Of a stretch of 64,000 nt of DNA, positions 47,134 to 58,192 are shown piece after piece. The notes beneath the pieces are model-generated. The model had not been told where the DNA came from and ran no database searches. It saw only the letters and a list, made by a program, of their open reading frames with translations. A program made the translations under genes and the position numbers. Numbering within the stretch: the first letter of the stretch is position 1; each line of letters starts with the position of its first letter. Location: the NCBI RefSeq assembly GCF_000410515.1, contig NC_021500.1, positions 3,596,001 to 3,660,000 of the forward strand. Direction: 5' to 3'. Source of the stretch: Enterobacter sp. R4-368. Lineage in GTDB: Bacteria; Pseudomonadota; Gammaproteobacteria; Enterobacterales; Enterobacteriaceae.

Positions 47134-48390
47134 ATGGCCCTGACTGATACCAAAGTGCGTTCGGCAAAACCTGAAGTGAAGGAATACTCACTAGTAGACG
47201 GTGATGGCATGTTTTTGCTGATACACCCTAACGGCTCCATATACTGGCGCTTCCGTTTCCGCTTCGGTGGTAAGCAACACCTGATGGCTTTTGGAGTTTA
47301 TCCTGAAACGTCATTAGCTGATGCTCGTCAAAAGAGGGAAGAGGCCAGAAAGCTTGTTGCTGCCGGTGTCGATCCTCGTGAACATAAACGTGCAGTGAAA
47401 GAAGAACAGGCTAAAGAAGTCATCACATTTGAATCTGTTGCCAGAGACTGGCATGCCAGTAATCAAAAGTGGTCTGAGTCGCACAGTGGCCGTGTTCTTA
47501 AGAGTCTGGAAGATAATCTGTTCGATGCGATTGGGAAGCGGAATATCGCTGAGTTAAAAACCAGAGATTTACTTATTCCCATTAAAGCCGTAGAGATGTC
47601 TGGACGTCTTGAGGTTGCGGCGCGTTTACAGCAACGAACAACAGCAATTATGCGATTTGCCGTGCAAAGCGGTTTAATCGATTATAACCCCGCACAAGAG
47701 ATCGCTGGAGCGGTTGCTACAGCAAAACGGCAACATCGCGCTGCGCTAGAACTTAATCGTATTCCTGAACTACTTCATCGTATCGACACATATACCGGCA
47801 GACCACTAACACGCTTAGCTGTGGAGCTGACGTTGCTGGTATTCATTCGATCTAGTGAACTGCGTTTTGCACGCTGGTCAGAAGTCGATTTTGAAATTGC
47901 TATGTGGACGATTCCGGGGGAACGTGAACCACTGGAAGGTGTGAAACATTCACATCGAGGATCAAAGATGCGTACTCCTCATCTTGTTCCTTTATCAAGT
48001 CAGGCTCTGACCATTCTTGAAAAGATCAAAAGCATGAGTGGAAACCGTGAGCTGATTTTCGTAGGTGATCATGATCCACGTAAGCCGATGAGTGAAAACA
48101 CGGTGAATAAGGCGCTGCGAGTTATGGGCTACGATACGAAAGTTGAAGTATGTGGTCATGGTTTCAGAACTATGGCCTGTAGTTCCTTGATTGAGTCGGG
48201 ATTATGGTCGAAGGATGCGGTAGAGCGACAGATGAGTCACCAGGAACGTAACTCCGTGCGTGCGGCTTACATTCATAAGGCAGAGCATTTGGGGGAGCGC
48301 AGGCTGATGGTGCAGTGGTGGGCAGATTATCTGGATGTGAATCGAGAGAAGGGAATTAGTCCGTTTGATTTTGGGAAAAAGAATGGATAA
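47134..48390 (+). CDS. int: P4-type tyrosine integrase of island 2
   Basis: A 418-residue recombinase, closely similar to the integrase at 19877. The core-binding and catalytic regions differ at few positions, while the N-terminal DUF4102 arm-binding domain differs at about a third of positions. The catalytic boxes (SSELRFA, HGFRTM, AAYIHK) are intact. It has GGAAGGA before ATG 47134. Confidence 0.95.
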   Translation: MALTDTKVRSAKPEVKEYSLVDGDGMFLLIHPNGSIYWRFRFRFGGKQHLMAFGVYPETSLADARQKREEARKLVAAGVDPREHKRAVKEEQAKEVITFESVARDWHASNQKWSESHSGRVLKSLEDNLFDAIGKRNIAELKTRDLLIPIKAVEMSGRLEVAARLQQRTTAIMRFAVQSGLIDYNPAQEIAGAVATAKRQHRAALELNRIPELLHRIDTYTGRPLTRLAVELTLLVFIRSSELRFARWSEVDFEIAMWTIPGEREPLEGVKHSHRGSKMRTPHLVPLSSQALTILEKIKSMSGNRELIFVGDHDPRKPMSENTVNKALRVMGYDTKVEVCGHGFRTMACSSLIESGLWSKDAVERQMSHQERNSVRAAYIHKAEHLGERRLMVQWWADYLDVNREKGISPFDFGKKNG

Positions 48391-48877
48391 AGAGTTTTAA
48401 GTATAGTAATAGAAGAAAAGCTAATTATTAGCTAAATTAAATCGTAATTACAGTACATATGTAAAGTATTTTATCGTCTTAAGAACGAGGAGTGAAACGT
48501 AGAAAATTCTAAATAAACTGCTTTGGTAAAATAAATGTAATACATCTGCGTTAGTTATTTATTAAGTTGATATGGAAAACCGGCTGATAAACAATCAGCC
48601 GACATTTCATGAATTTTTTGATATTTATGAGGTTTGTCGTTAATTCAGCAATCTTCTGATTTTGTTAACAAATTATATTTTGTGATTGGTTTTTAATGAA
48701 AGTAGTTCTTAGCTTGATAAATTGTTTATTGAGATTGAAAAAATAAAACTGATAGGGTTATGTAATGTACATATTCCCCATAGCGAAAGTATTGTGTCAT
48801 TCGCAATGACACTTAACACTCAAGCAAAATTAACTGCTCTAACATAAACTAAATATGAAGAGCGTAATGAGTGAATC
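48391..48877. other. AT-rich intergenic region with two hairpins
   Basis: No gene is supportable. Two perfect 8-bp hairpins lie here: CGGCTGAT / ATCAGCCG (48581-48601) with a T-run on the minus strand, and GTGTCATT / AATGACAC (48794-48812). Both are placed to end the minus-strand operon whose last stop is at 48878. Confidence 0.6.
48581..48601 (-). terminator. Probable terminator of the MS-ATPase-HNH operon
   Basis: An 8-bp perfect stem with loop AAACA; on the minus strand it is followed by GTTTTCC. Confidence 0.5.
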
Positions 48878-50002
48878 TTAATCTTCACCCAATATATATT
48901 CACCACCATCGAGCCCTTGCTGTTGAATAAAAACAAGTTTTTCTTCAAATGGCTCCAAGTCGATTTGAGATAATAGATAAAATAATTTCTGGTACCAGAA
49001 TGCCCACTCTTTTCGTTTAAGAGTAGCTTCAGGGATAGGTCTGGCCCTACGAATTAACTGTTCCTGAAGATCGGATAAATCAATAGGATGAATTTCATCC
49101 TCAACAACCAATTCAAGCGATCTTAACTTACCCTCAACCCGACTGCGGATCTCATAGATCTCATCCCAAGTGTTCAGCTTGTTAATAAGCTCTTCATCCA
49201 TAGTTGACCAGATAACACTGATCATTGGTTCCGGATCTCTAAGCCTTTCTATATCAATATCTATAAAATTTCTGGCTTCTTCTAAATAAGGATAAAATGA
49301 TAACCGATTATTACTGTTGCTATCTCGGAAAAGATCTTTTGCTTTCTTTGCATCTTGGTTGCAAACATCACATAATGGAATAAGATTATCAGGGTGTACG
49401 GCAAAAATCGGATACTTCGATTTGCAGAGTTGATGATCATAATCTGCACGCCACTGCTCCTCTTCTTGAACACCAGCCCTGAAAGGTGCAAGTTCTCTCA
49501 TCCCACAGGCTTTACAGATATTTCCATTTACTCCGTCATTGCGAAAAGCATTAAAGTGGGCGTTTATATCTACCCCACCCGCCTGATCTTTTATTGCTTG
49601 GATATCCTTAGTCGAACAATAAAGATGAGTTGTAACATTCTTTAAAGCTTCAAAACATGTTTTTGGTAAAAAATCCAGAATTCCTCTATTAGGGTTGCTG
49701 AAAAAAAGTTGTAGATTTTGATTATCACGAATTGATTCAAATAACTGGCTCCGCACACCTTCAGTAGTTTTCTGTAACTCTATATATAGCTTTTCGAATT
49801 TCTCTTTAGTTAGATCATTCTTAGCTCTTTGATTATTGCCCTTTGAATTATTCCAGCAAGCCTTACCGACTTCACCTTCAGTAAATAAATTTTCACGGAA
49901 GATTCCGGAAGAAACTGAATGTTCGATGAAATGCAGTAGCTCCGCATTGAGTAATACAAATACCTGAAATCGTGGTGAGTTAGGAGATAATAGAAACAGC
50001 AT
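48878..50002 (-). CDS. HNH endonuclease paired with an ATPase (PtuB-like role)
   Basis: A 374-residue protein with a central HNH/zinc module: CxxC (163, 166), DYDH (187-190), PDNLIPLC (N206, C211) and CDVCN (C214, N215). Long N- and C-terminal regions have no motif I recognise, so it is longer than typical Septu PtuB proteins. It starts 2 bases after the ATPase stop and is the last gene of a four-gene operon. The likely role is DNA or RNA cutting licensed by the ATPase. Confidence 0.85.
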   Translation of the reverse strand: MLFLLSPNSPRFQVFVLLNAELLHFIEHSVSSGIFRENLFTEGEVGKACWNNSKGNNQRAKNDLTKEKFEKLYIELQKTTEGVRSQLFESIRDNQNLQLFFSNPNRGILDFLPKTCFEALKNVTTHLYCSTKDIQAIKDQAGGVDINAHFNAFRNDGVNGNICKACGMRELAPFRAGVQEEEQWRADYDHQLCKSKYPIFAVHPDNLIPLCDVCNQDAKKAKDLFRDSNSNNRLSFYPYLEEARNFIDIDIERLRDPEPMISVIWSTMDEELINKLNTWDEIYEIRSRVEGKLRSLELVVEDEIHPIDLSDLQEQLIRRARPIPEATLKRKEWAFWYQKLFYLLSQIDLEPFEEKLVFIQQQGLDGGEYILGED

Positions 50003-50004
50003 AA

Positions 50005-51717
50005 TTAACTTAATTTCCTTAGTAGATATGCTCTTTCAGCGGATAAACCAAGGTTGTTTTCAATCCATTCTTTGGCATGTCCGTCTCCAAGTTTCAGCTG
50101 CTCACGGATTTCATCAACTACACTTTGTGAGATCAGTGAGCGAAGCTCAAAAAGATCTTTTATCAATACATCGAATGAAGCACCATATGTTTCATTTTGC
50201 ACAACTTGCATATCAATAATTCCATTATTGTTTCGCCTAAACTGGTAAACATTTTTTCGATTTAGGGACGACACCATAAAAGGGGAGTGTGTTGAAATAA
50301 ATAATTGAACTCTATCATTATCAGCACAAATTACATCTTCAATATAGGAATGAAAATACGTACGCCAAGATGGATTTAGATGTGTTTCTGGTTCATCTAA
50401 GAGGAAGAGGGTTCGGCTATCCTTGTATATAGACGCCATTGATAAAATTTGGATAAGCTGAGCTTCACCATCAGACAAATCATCAAATTCGATACAATTA
50501 TCACCATCGGTAAGCTTCAATGACAATACTTGAATAGGGGACTTCCATTTTTGGGGTTTTTTGACCGAAAGAACAAAGCTATCTTGTCTAAGCTGACGTT
50601 TAGTCTCACCCATCCAAAAATCAGCAGCTAGAAGTTGCAAACGATACAGCTTCTCGAACAATATCTGTGGAGTAAAGAAACTATCAGAAAGTACTTCTTG
50701 TATATTACGAGCACTATAGTCAATGGTGATTTCACCTCCCAAATAATCGAGTTCAAACTGGTTGTAAAACTCTTCTGATGTTTCACTTACACCCGATAAT
50801 GGATTATAGCTACTAGGATCGATGCTACGGATACTTTTTATCAGCTTGGCAATATCTAATAACGCTCCCGAGTCATAAGTAAATTTACGAAGATCATAAC
50901 GTAGTGTTACGGAATGAATTTTGTTAAACCGTTGTTTATTTTTCCATATTTCCTTTTGTTCGGTATCAGACGTCATTCCCATACTGGCCAGCATTAACGC
51001 CGTAGTATCTTGGTCAAAATACTTAAGCCGAGGTAGTGCCGTTGGTCGTAGGCCAATGCTTAAGTTGTCTGATACACTTGAACCTACAGGCAAATCTGGA
51101 AACAACGCAGGATATCGACCTTGGTAGTAAAGGTAGGCTTCAGAGAATTGGCTTCCAAACAATTCTAGGTCAGATTCGGTTAGATGTTTCCCGATCGTAT
51201 TTCGTGCTTCATTGATAATTGATAATCGACGCTCCCAAGCGCGTTTAATGTTCATAACGTCCAGATATTGAACTGTATTTTTCATAAATGGTCTTTGGAG
51301 ATTTTCATTCAGTCCTGAAGAGTAACCTACGATGTGACTAGGTAAAATCTCCTCTCTAACTCCTTCATTAACTGGATCATTCAGATCCAAATGGCTTCCA
51401 TCACGACTTATAGAAACTTGTCCATGGTTATTAATGTTCACGGTATAGACAAATGTTGTCCTATCAGAATCATAGGCTTGGTTACAATACTGAAGTTCAA
51501 TGGCAACAGAAGGAAACCAGTTACGACATTTAAAATCACTGCGAAAATAACGTTCCAGATAACCAAATGTTTCCGCAATCAGTTCAAGAAGTTGTGACTT
51601 ACCAGAACCGTTCAACCCAATGAATGCAACGATGTTGCCCTCAGTCTCACTAAAGTTAAAAATTTGATCCTTTAACCCTTTATACTGTCCTTGCAGGTGT
51701 ATTAACAAGATGCGCAT
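50005..51717 (-). CDS. ABC/RecF-like AAA ATPase (PtuA/OLD-type) in an hsdMS operon
   Basis: A 570-residue SMC/RecF-type ATPase: Walker A GLNGSGKS (34-41), a long middle region, signature LSDGEAQ (414-420), Walker B LFLLDEPETHLNP (437-449) and switch STHSPF (475-480). No TOPRIM domain is evident, so it is not a complete OLD nuclease. It overlaps the hsdS stop by one base and is followed directly by an HNH gene, the PtuA-PtuB arrangement of Septu and some retrons. It probably acts as sensor and gate for the HNH protein. Confidence 0.88.
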   Translation of the reverse strand: MRILLIHLQGQYKGLKDQIFNFSETEGNIVAFIGLNGSGKSQLLELIAETFGYLERYFRSDFKCRNWFPSVAIELQYCNQAYDSDRTTFVYTVNINNHGQVSISRDGSHLDLNDPVNEGVREEILPSHIVGYSSGLNENLQRPFMKNTVQYLDVMNIKRAWERRLSIINEARNTIGKHLTESDLELFGSQFSEAYLYYQGRYPALFPDLPVGSSVSDNLSIGLRPTALPRLKYFDQDTTALMLASMGMTSDTEQKEIWKNKQRFNKIHSVTLRYDLRKFTYDSGALLDIAKLIKSIRSIDPSSYNPLSGVSETSEEFYNQFELDYLGGEITIDYSARNIQEVLSDSFFTPQILFEKLYRLQLLAADFWMGETKRQLRQDSFVLSVKKPQKWKSPIQVLSLKLTDGDNCIEFDDLSDGEAQLIQILSMASIYKDSRTLFLLDEPETHLNPSWRTYFHSYIEDVICADNDRVQLFISTHSPFMVSSLNRKNVYQFRRNNNGIIDMQVVQNETYGASFDVLIKDLFELRSLISQSVVDEIREQLKLGDGHAKEWIENNLGLSAERAYLLRKLS

Positions 51718-53210
51718 CAGTTAGCCTTTTTTTCACGGTTTTTTTTGGGCGGTAGTTTTGCTTCACGCTCTGTTTTTATTTTGTTAAGTGAGGTTTCGGC
51801 GGAATTATCCCCAGCGATTAAGTCCGGATTAGCAGCACGCCAGTGTGATGTGAGATTGCCACAAAAAGCTTTGACCAGCAGAGATTGGTTAAGATTGCTG
51901 ATAGAAGCTAAAGCTGCGTTCAGCTTTTTTTCTATGCGATCAGAAAGGTCGAAGAGTTCTTCTAAGTGGCGGACAATTTGAATTTGTTCCTCAAGTGGTG
52001 GAAGTTTAAATGCTAGGGACTGAACAAGACTTTTATTCAAAGTTGGTTGTATGCTCCCCACTCCATAACGCAGTATGTGTTCATGTTGCTGCATCAAGAA
52101 AAAATACAAAAATTCAGACATCACATACCCTTCAGGGATGCGCAAAGCAGCAGTATTCTGGCTATGACTGGCTGAAATATCCAAAATAGCTGCACGACCC
52201 CTCACGTTCTCCTGACCGTTTAGTGCAAGCATAACGGTACCTGGAGGATGTATTGCTGTTGACGTATTACTCAGAGCCAGCTCGGTAATTGTCTCATTTG
52301 TGGAGCTAATCTTGCAAAAGGCAACTTCTGCACTATTGACCCATGGGAGATCGCCATTCCAATATTCATGAATATTACGTTTTGGTGTTGCACCAATCTG
52401 GACGTCAAAAACATGGCCTATTGTTGTGGATAACCATGTGATAGGAATATTTTCGGTTAGATCTATGTGGTGAGATTTCGGGATTGGTGACTTTTTATTA
52501 TTTTTTTGGTTCTTCGCTGCCCAGTAATCGCTGATCTCAGATAAGCTGATTTTTTTAAGTTTCTTATGCTCTCTTCGCCATTCAGCTGTTAATGTCCCGT
52601 TGAAAGCCTTAGTTAATATGGCTTGCCGATAATTTCTTAAGATGGCCCTGATACGTTCTACGCGCGTAGTGGTAGTTTCAATCTGAGCTAGCAAAGAGTC
52701 TAGCAAGTTGGCAATGAATTTTTGTTCGTTGAGTGATGGGTATGCAATCGCTAAATTCTCAATATCCTCCTTTCGTAAAGAAGGTACTGTAGTTGATCGA
52801 GACATATCCCGCAGATCAACCGACCGCATAAAGTGGTAAATAAATCGTGAACTTTCCCAATGATCAGGCAAAATTGCCATGACATTATTGTCAGCGAATC
52901 CCTCTTTCAGAACATAAGCTCTTCTATTTAAATTTACGGATTCACCATTTTTTGGGAATACAGTAGTTCCTATCGATAACATTTCGCTTTTTAACTCAGC
53001 AATTTTTTCATTATCAATGAGGTGATTAGCGGTTATTAAATTACCATTTTTATTTAAAATAGCTTCTATGATGTCTGAAACTTTATATGCAGGGATATTT
53101 CCATCTGATTTGGATTTATATTTTGAGGGAATATTTGCACCATTTATCACTCGAGCAATGCTTCCTACTTTGACGGTTTTCCAGCCAGAAGGTAAAACTG
53201 CTCGATTCAT
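51717..53210 (-). CDS. hsdS: Type I specificity subunit HsdS (MS-ATPase-HNH operon)
   Basis: A 497-residue two-TRD subunit: first TRD after LPSGWKTVKVGSIARVINGA, central helix FIANLLDSLLAQIETTTTRVER, second TRD after IPITWLSTTIGHVFDV, and C-terminal helix IVRHLEELFDLSDRIEKKL. The tail is lysine-rich (PPKKNREKKAN). ATG overlaps the hsdM stop by four bases. Confidence 0.92.
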   Translation of the reverse strand: MNRAVLPSGWKTVKVGSIARVINGANIPSKYKSKSDGNIPAYKVSDIIEAILNKNGNLITANHLIDNEKIAELKSEMLSIGTTVFPKNGESVNLNRRAYVLKEGFADNNVMAILPDHWESSRFIYHFMRSVDLRDMSRSTTVPSLRKEDIENLAIAYPSLNEQKFIANLLDSLLAQIETTTTRVERIRAILRNYRQAILTKAFNGTLTAEWRREHKKLKKISLSEISDYWAAKNQKNNKKSPIPKSHHIDLTENIPITWLSTTIGHVFDVQIGATPKRNIHEYWNGDLPWVNSAEVAFCKISSTNETITELALSNTSTAIHPPGTVMLALNGQENVRGRAAILDISASHSQNTAALRIPEGYVMSEFLYFFLMQQHEHILRYGVGSIQPTLNKSLVQSLAFKLPPLEEQIQIVRHLEELFDLSDRIEKKLNAALASISNLNQSLLVKAFCGNLTSHWRAANPDLIAGDNSAETSLNKIKTEREAKLPPKKNREKKAN

Positions 53211-54814
53211 ATTTTTGCTCCTTCTAGCGCAGATATCAGTATATTTAACTCATTTAACGCAATATTCAGTTCTACCTTTGCTTGACTTAAAAGTTCTTCA
53301 GGTTCTGGCTGTATTGCAACATCTATATTTTCGTTTTCTTTTACCCAGTTAATATCTAGCGAATCATTTTTGATATCACGGATCCACTCTCGAGTGAAAC
53401 TACGCCAATACGAGTGAATAAGCTGTTTTTCAGAGTTTTGGTTTTCTTTAGTCGCATTTTTATTGTCATTTACTCTAACGTCTAAGTTGCAGTCACCTTC
53501 AGTGCGAGGGCTTGTTCCGTTTGGATTATTACCATAGACCTTTTCAAATGCACCAAGGTGAGGGTCTTTGCCAAAGTCTTTTTTTGCGAAGCCTACGGTG
53601 GAATCACCAAAAGGTGTGCGTTTTCCAAAATTTGGCATGTTTGTACGCAAATCATATATCCAGACATTTTGTGTACAATTCTCTTCCTGATATCGATCCG
53701 TAGCACTACCTTTGGTAAAAAACAACACGTTGGTCTTTATACCATGGGCATAAAAAATGCCTGTAGGCAGGCGCAATATGGTGTGCAGATTACATTTATT
53801 CATCAAGTCGCGACGCACCAGGGTTCCGAATCCTCCTTCAAACAGGACGTTATCAGGTAAAACTACAGCTGCTCGGCCACCAGGTTTTAAATTACTATAA
53901 ATATGCTGTAAAAAAGCCAACTGCTTGTTGGTTGTACTGTACTTAAAAATACGTGAATTGGAAATATCCTCACGCATGCTGCTACCAAAAGGAGGGTTAG
54001 CGAGAATAACATCTGCTGGGCTTAATGCCTCACCTGCCTCTCCGAGAGTATTGCCTAGATGCACTACGCCTTCATTGCCTCCTTCCATGCCGTGAAGAAG
54101 GCAGTTCATTAGTGCGAGTCTGCGAGTATTAGGCACTAGCTCGACGCCAGTAAAAGCTATATTTCTTTGAAATTTTAAAGCGTTAGAAGAGAGTCTTTGA
54201 TAGTTATCTGTATTGCATCTCATATACTGTTCAGCTGAAACTAAAAATCCACCGGTACCTGCCGCAGGATCCTGAATAAGCTCGCCAACTTGTGGCTTGA
54301 TGCATCGTACTATGCAGTTGATTAGTGCTCGAGGCGTAAAATATTGTCCGGCACCGGATTTTGTTTCGCTGGCATTTTTTTCCAACAAACCTTCGTACAA
54401 AGCACCTAGCCCATCTTTTTGAGCGCTAGACCAATCGATTTGATTCAGTGTTTTGATTATTTGCTCTAAACGTTTGGGCTCACTGAGACGGGTCTGAGCA
54501 TTTGAATAAATAGCCTCTATGAGCGGATCTTCATGTGCAAGTTCACCATCGTCATTTTTACCTGTAGATAAGCATCGTAGAATTCGCTTGTAATCATTGA
54601 GCAGGATTATTCCCGATTTACCAGCGATATCCTCCCAGCGACAACCTGCTGGGAGTGGGTGTTCCTTGATGATGCCGGCTGCAGTATTCTCATGAGCCAT
54701 TTTTATGAATAGTAGAAACACTAATTCAGTCACATAATCACTGTAACTAATACCATCGTCACGTAAGACATCACAAAGGTTCCAGAGTTTTTGTACGATA
54801 TCATTGTTAGTCAT
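53207..54814 (-). CDS. hsdM: Type I methyltransferase subunit HsdM (MS-ATPase-HNH operon)
   Basis: A 535-residue N6-adenine methyltransferase: motif I DPAAGTGGF (about 182-190) and motif IV NPPFG (273-277). ATG 54814 gives the family N-terminus MTNNDIVQKLWNLCDVLRDD; an in-frame ATG at 54841 is possible. First gene of an operon in which hsdS, ATPase and HNH follow with almost no spacing. There is no hsdR in this operon; the hsdR at 55061 belongs to the next operon with its own M and S. Confidence 0.92.
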   Translation of the reverse strand: MTNNDIVQKLWNLCDVLRDDGISYSDYVTELVFLLFIKMAHENTAAGIIKEHPLPAGCRWEDIAGKSGIILLNDYKRILRCLSTGKNDDGELAHEDPLIEAIYSNAQTRLSEPKRLEQIIKTLNQIDWSSAQKDGLGALYEGLLEKNASETKSGAGQYFTPRALINCIVRCIKPQVGELIQDPAAGTGGFLVSAEQYMRCNTDNYQRLSSNALKFQRNIAFTGVELVPNTRRLALMNCLLHGMEGGNEGVVHLGNTLGEAGEALSPADVILANPPFGSSMREDISNSRIFKYSTTNKQLAFLQHIYSNLKPGGRAAVVLPDNVLFEGGFGTLVRRDLMNKCNLHTILRLPTGIFYAHGIKTNVLFFTKGSATDRYQEENCTQNVWIYDLRTNMPNFGKRTPFGDSTVGFAKKDFGKDPHLGAFEKVYGNNPNGTSPRTEGDCNLDVRVNDNKNATKENQNSEKQLIHSYWRSFTREWIRDIKNDSLDINWVKENENIDVAIQPEPEELLSQAKVELNIALNELNILISALEGAKI

Positions 54815-55060
54815 AATGTGCTCATGGTTGACTTTTTGCATAGAACCTATTAAAGCATCTTCGGTGTCAATACCGCTACATTAACTTTTTTAGATGATTA
54901 ACGATTTGATTTTTAAATACTTTTTAAGTTTGGCTTTGTTTTTGACACGATAGATGCTCATGATCTAGCTCCAACGAAAGACGATCCAGAAACCTATTTT
55001 GATCATTTCTGTTTCCAGTAAGTTCATAGTGTTTCGGTTATTGAGCTTTGCTGCATTCTC

Positions 55061-58000
55061 TCAGACTGTCCAGCTATTCGAAACGACTTCAGCTTGCTTA
55101 AGTATCAATTCAACTGTGTAAGGCGTTTTATCCGGTGGATACTTATATTTACGTAGCGTTTGGCGTACTAGAACACGCAGTCTTGCACGCACGCTTTCAC
55201 GGACCTGCCAGTCAACAGTTGTGGATTTTCGTAATTGAGCTGTCACTTCAATCGCTAGCTTTTTAAGGATGTCATCTCCCAGCTTACGCACGGCACTTTC
55301 GTTTTCAGCTAACGCATCGTAGAAAGCAATTTCATCCGGATTCAGGCCCAGCGCATCATCACGTGCCATTGCCTCCTGGAATTCTTTAGCCATCTGGATC
55401 AGCTCTTCAATAACTTGTGCCGTTTCGATAGCACGGTTGTTGTATTTAACCAGCACAGCCTTTAAGCGGTCAGAATATTTCTTCTGCTGCACTACGTTAT
55501 TACCGGAACGTGCATGAATCCCGTCATTGAGCAGTTTTTCCAGCAACTCTACAGCCAGATTACGCTGCGGCATTTCCCGCACTTCCTCCAAGAACTCATC
55601 CGACAGCAAGCCTATGTTTGGCTTATCCAATCCGGCCAAAGCAAAAACATCCTCAACCCCTGTTGCGACAACAGCATTATCAAGAATTTTACTCAGCAGC
55701 GAGTTTTTCTCTGACTGGCTAAATTTGGCTTTCGGATCAAGTTTGATAAGCCCAACTCGGATCGCCGAAAGAAACGCGAACTCTTCCTGTAAAGGTTTGG
55801 CCTCATCAATGGTGTTACACAATGACCAGGCTTTGCTCATCGCCAGCGAGACATCAAGATAACGTTTTTTACCGTCATCCAGCCCCAGAATGTAGTTCAC
55901 GGCATCACGCAAGAAGGCCAGCGGATCGCGGGAGAAGCCTGTGTAATCAAACCCCGGCTTACCTGCCGAACGGGCAAACATTCCATGAATGACATCCATT
56001 TTTTCCAGCAGAATAGCAAAGGCTTCCCGGGCATCGACCGTCGTCTGTCCTTTGCCTTTTGAGTCGGTGTAGGTTTTCAGTGCCTGCTTCAGCTCGTTGG
56101 CAATGCCGATATAATCCACCACCAGCCCACCGGGTTTATCCCGGAAAACGCGGTTAACGCGGGCAATTGCCTGCATCAGATTATGGCCGCGCATCGGTTT
56201 GTCGATATACATGGTGTGGCAGCATGGGGCATCAAATCCGGTCAGCCACATATCCCGCACGATCACCAGTTTCAGCTGATCGTTCAGATCTTTAAAGCGG
56301 GCTTCCAGGCGTTTTTTGGTCTGTTTGTTGTAGATATGCGATTGCAGATGATCTTTATCTGACGCCGATCCGGTCATGATGACTTTGATCGCCCCTTGTT
56401 CGACGTCTTCACTGTGCCATTCCGGGCGTATCGCCACGATGGCATCGTACAGTTTCACGCAGATATCACGGCTCATGGCCACAATCATCGCCTTGCCGTT
56501 CATGGCCGCATTGCGTGTTTCAAAGTGCTGAACCAGATCGGCGGCTACCTGTTTGATACGCGGCTCAGAACCCACCAGCTTTTCCAGACGGCTCCAGTCA
56601 CCTTTGGTTTTCTCCTGCTGGCCTGTCTCTTCATCTTCCACCAGCTCATCCACCTGGTCGGAGAGTGTTTCCAGTTCCTCATGATTCAGGTCGAGTTTCG
56701 CCAGCCGGGATTCGTAGTAAATCGGCACAGTCGCGCCGTCATCCACCGCATCCTGAATATCGTAGATAGAGACATAATCACCGAATACGGCACGGGTATC
56801 TTTATCTTCAGACGCAATCGGCGTACCGGTAAAGCCCATAAACGACGCATTCGGCAGCGCGTCGCGCATATGTTTTGCGTAACCGTATTTATAGACCCCG
56901 GTTTCGCGGTCCAGCGTGGCACTCAGGCCATACTGGCTACGGTGCGCTTCATCGGAAATCACCACTATGTTGCTGCGCTGATTGAGTGCCGGATGGCTCT
57001 GCTCGCTGTCCAGCGGCGCAAACTTCTGCACGGTGGTAAAGATGATGCCGCCTGATTCACGAGCATTAAGCAGCTCGCGCAATTCATCGCGATCGTTGGC
57101 CTGCAATGGTGTCTGCTTTAATAAATCCTGTGCCTGGCAGAAGGTGGCGTATAACTGCCCATCGAGATCGTTACGATCCGTCACCACCACAATCGTCGGG
57201 TTGTTCATTTCGGCCTGTTGCAGCAGTTTCCCGGCATAGCAACACATGGAGATACTTTTGCCAGAGCCCTGGGTATGCCACACCACGCCTGCTTTTTTAC
57301 TGCCCGGAGTAATGTTGCTGCGTAGCGGCAGATGTTTGCCGGTAGACGCCACAATCGTGGCCGCAACCGCCTCACGCACCGCGTGGAACTGATGGTAAGC
57401 GGCAATCTTCTTGATTAGCCGTTTGCCGTCAGACTCAAACAGCACAAAGTAACGAATATAATCGAGCAGAAGCGCACGATTAAAGAAACCCTGCACTACC
57501 GTTTTTAGCTGCCAGTCAAACTGTGGCTTATCGTCTTCGTTAGCCACGGTTTTCCACGGCAGGAAGCGCTCTTCATCAGCTGTCAGTGAGCCGATACGCG
57601 CATTCTGCCCGTCGCTCACCACCAGCGCTTCGTTGCAGATAAACAGGTCGCTGAGTTCATTTTTATAGGTCTGTAGCTGATTAAACGCCGCCCAGATATC
57701 GGCGTTAGCATCAATCGGACTTTTTAGTTCGATCACCGCCACCGGCAGGCCGTTGATATAGCCAATGACATCCGGGCGACGTACCTGCTTTATTCCCTGA
57801 ATGGCGACCTGGTTCACGACCATAAAGCGGTTGTTGTCTGGATGGTTAAAATCCATTAACAGCGCGTTGTCGTGGATAACCTTGTCATCCCGTTTGTACT
57901 CAACGGGTACTCCGTCGAGCAGCAGATGGTGGAAGGCTTTATTGCTGACGACCAGATCCGGGCTTTCGGGGCGGGTAATCCGCAATATAACCTCTTCCAG

Positions 58001-58192
58001 CACGGAAACAGGGAGATGAGGGTTGATGGTTTGCAGCTGCTCCAGCATTACCGGGCGCAGAAACACATCATGAAATGAGGCGCGCAGCGGGTTATCGCCA
58101 TCCGGCGCAATGTCGGGCCCGTGCAACACTTCCCAGTCCTGTTCAACAAACCATTGCAGGCATTGCTGTTCTAAATCGTCTTCGCTCAGCAT
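55061..58192 (-). CDS. hsdR: Type I restriction endonuclease subunit HsdR (operon 4)
   Basis: A 1043-residue translocase-nuclease: PD140-141 with E155-L-K157, Walker A GSGKS (309-313), DEAH (414-417), GFTGTP. Last gene of the operon; its ATG overlaps the DUF4268 stop in TGATG. It is only distantly similar to the HsdR at 24427. Confidence 0.96.
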   Translation of the reverse strand: MLSEDDLEQQCLQWFVEQDWEVLHGPDIAPDGDNPLRASFHDVFLRPVMLEQLQTINPHLPVSVLEEVILRITRPESPDLVVSNKAFHHLLLDGVPVEYKRDDKVIHDNALLMDFNHPDNNRFMVVNQVAIQGIKQVRRPDVIGYINGLPVAVIELKSPIDANADIWAAFNQLQTYKNELSDLFICNEALVVSDGQNARIGSLTADEERFLPWKTVANEDDKPQFDWQLKTVVQGFFNRALLLDYIRYFVLFESDGKRLIKKIAAYHQFHAVREAVAATIVASTGKHLPLRSNITPGSKKAGVVWHTQGSGKSISMCCYAGKLLQQAEMNNPTIVVVTDRNDLDGQLYATFCQAQDLLKQTPLQANDRDELRELLNARESGGIIFTTVQKFAPLDSEQSHPALNQRSNIVVISDEAHRSQYGLSATLDRETGVYKYGYAKHMRDALPNASFMGFTGTPIASEDKDTRAVFGDYVSIYDIQDAVDDGATVPIYYESRLAKLDLNHEELETLSDQVDELVEDEETGQQEKTKGDWSRLEKLVGSEPRIKQVAADLVQHFETRNAAMNGKAMIVAMSRDICVKLYDAIVAIRPEWHSEDVEQGAIKVIMTGSASDKDHLQSHIYNKQTKKRLEARFKDLNDQLKLVIVRDMWLTGFDAPCCHTMYIDKPMRGHNLMQAIARVNRVFRDKPGGLVVDYIGIANELKQALKTYTDSKGKGQTTVDAREAFAILLEKMDVIHGMFARSAGKPGFDYTGFSRDPLAFLRDAVNYILGLDDGKKRYLDVSLAMSKAWSLCNTIDEAKPLQEEFAFLSAIRVGLIKLDPKAKFSQSEKNSLLSKILDNAVVATGVEDVFALAGLDKPNIGLLSDEFLEEVREMPQRNLAVELLEKLLNDGIHARSGNNVVQQKKYSDRLKAVLVKYNNRAIETAQVIEELIQMAKEFQEAMARDDALGLNPDEIAFYDALAENESAVRKLGDDILKKLAIEVTAQLRKSTTVDWQVRESVRARLRVLVRQTLRKYKYPPDKTPYTVELILKQAEVVSNSWTV

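Noticed and set aside
50005..51717. ATPase as a complete OLD-family nuclease or a PARIS AriA
   Set aside because: No TOPRIM motif follows the ATPase domain and the next gene is HNH, not TOPRIM. The Septu-like pairing is the better fit.
55061..58192. This hsdR as the missing restriction subunit of the MS-ATPase-HNH operon
   Set aside because: It is coupled by overlaps to its own hsdM, hsdS and DUF4268 genes and is separated from the 54814 start by about 220 bases of likely promoter. Sharing cannot be excluded but is not the simplest reading.
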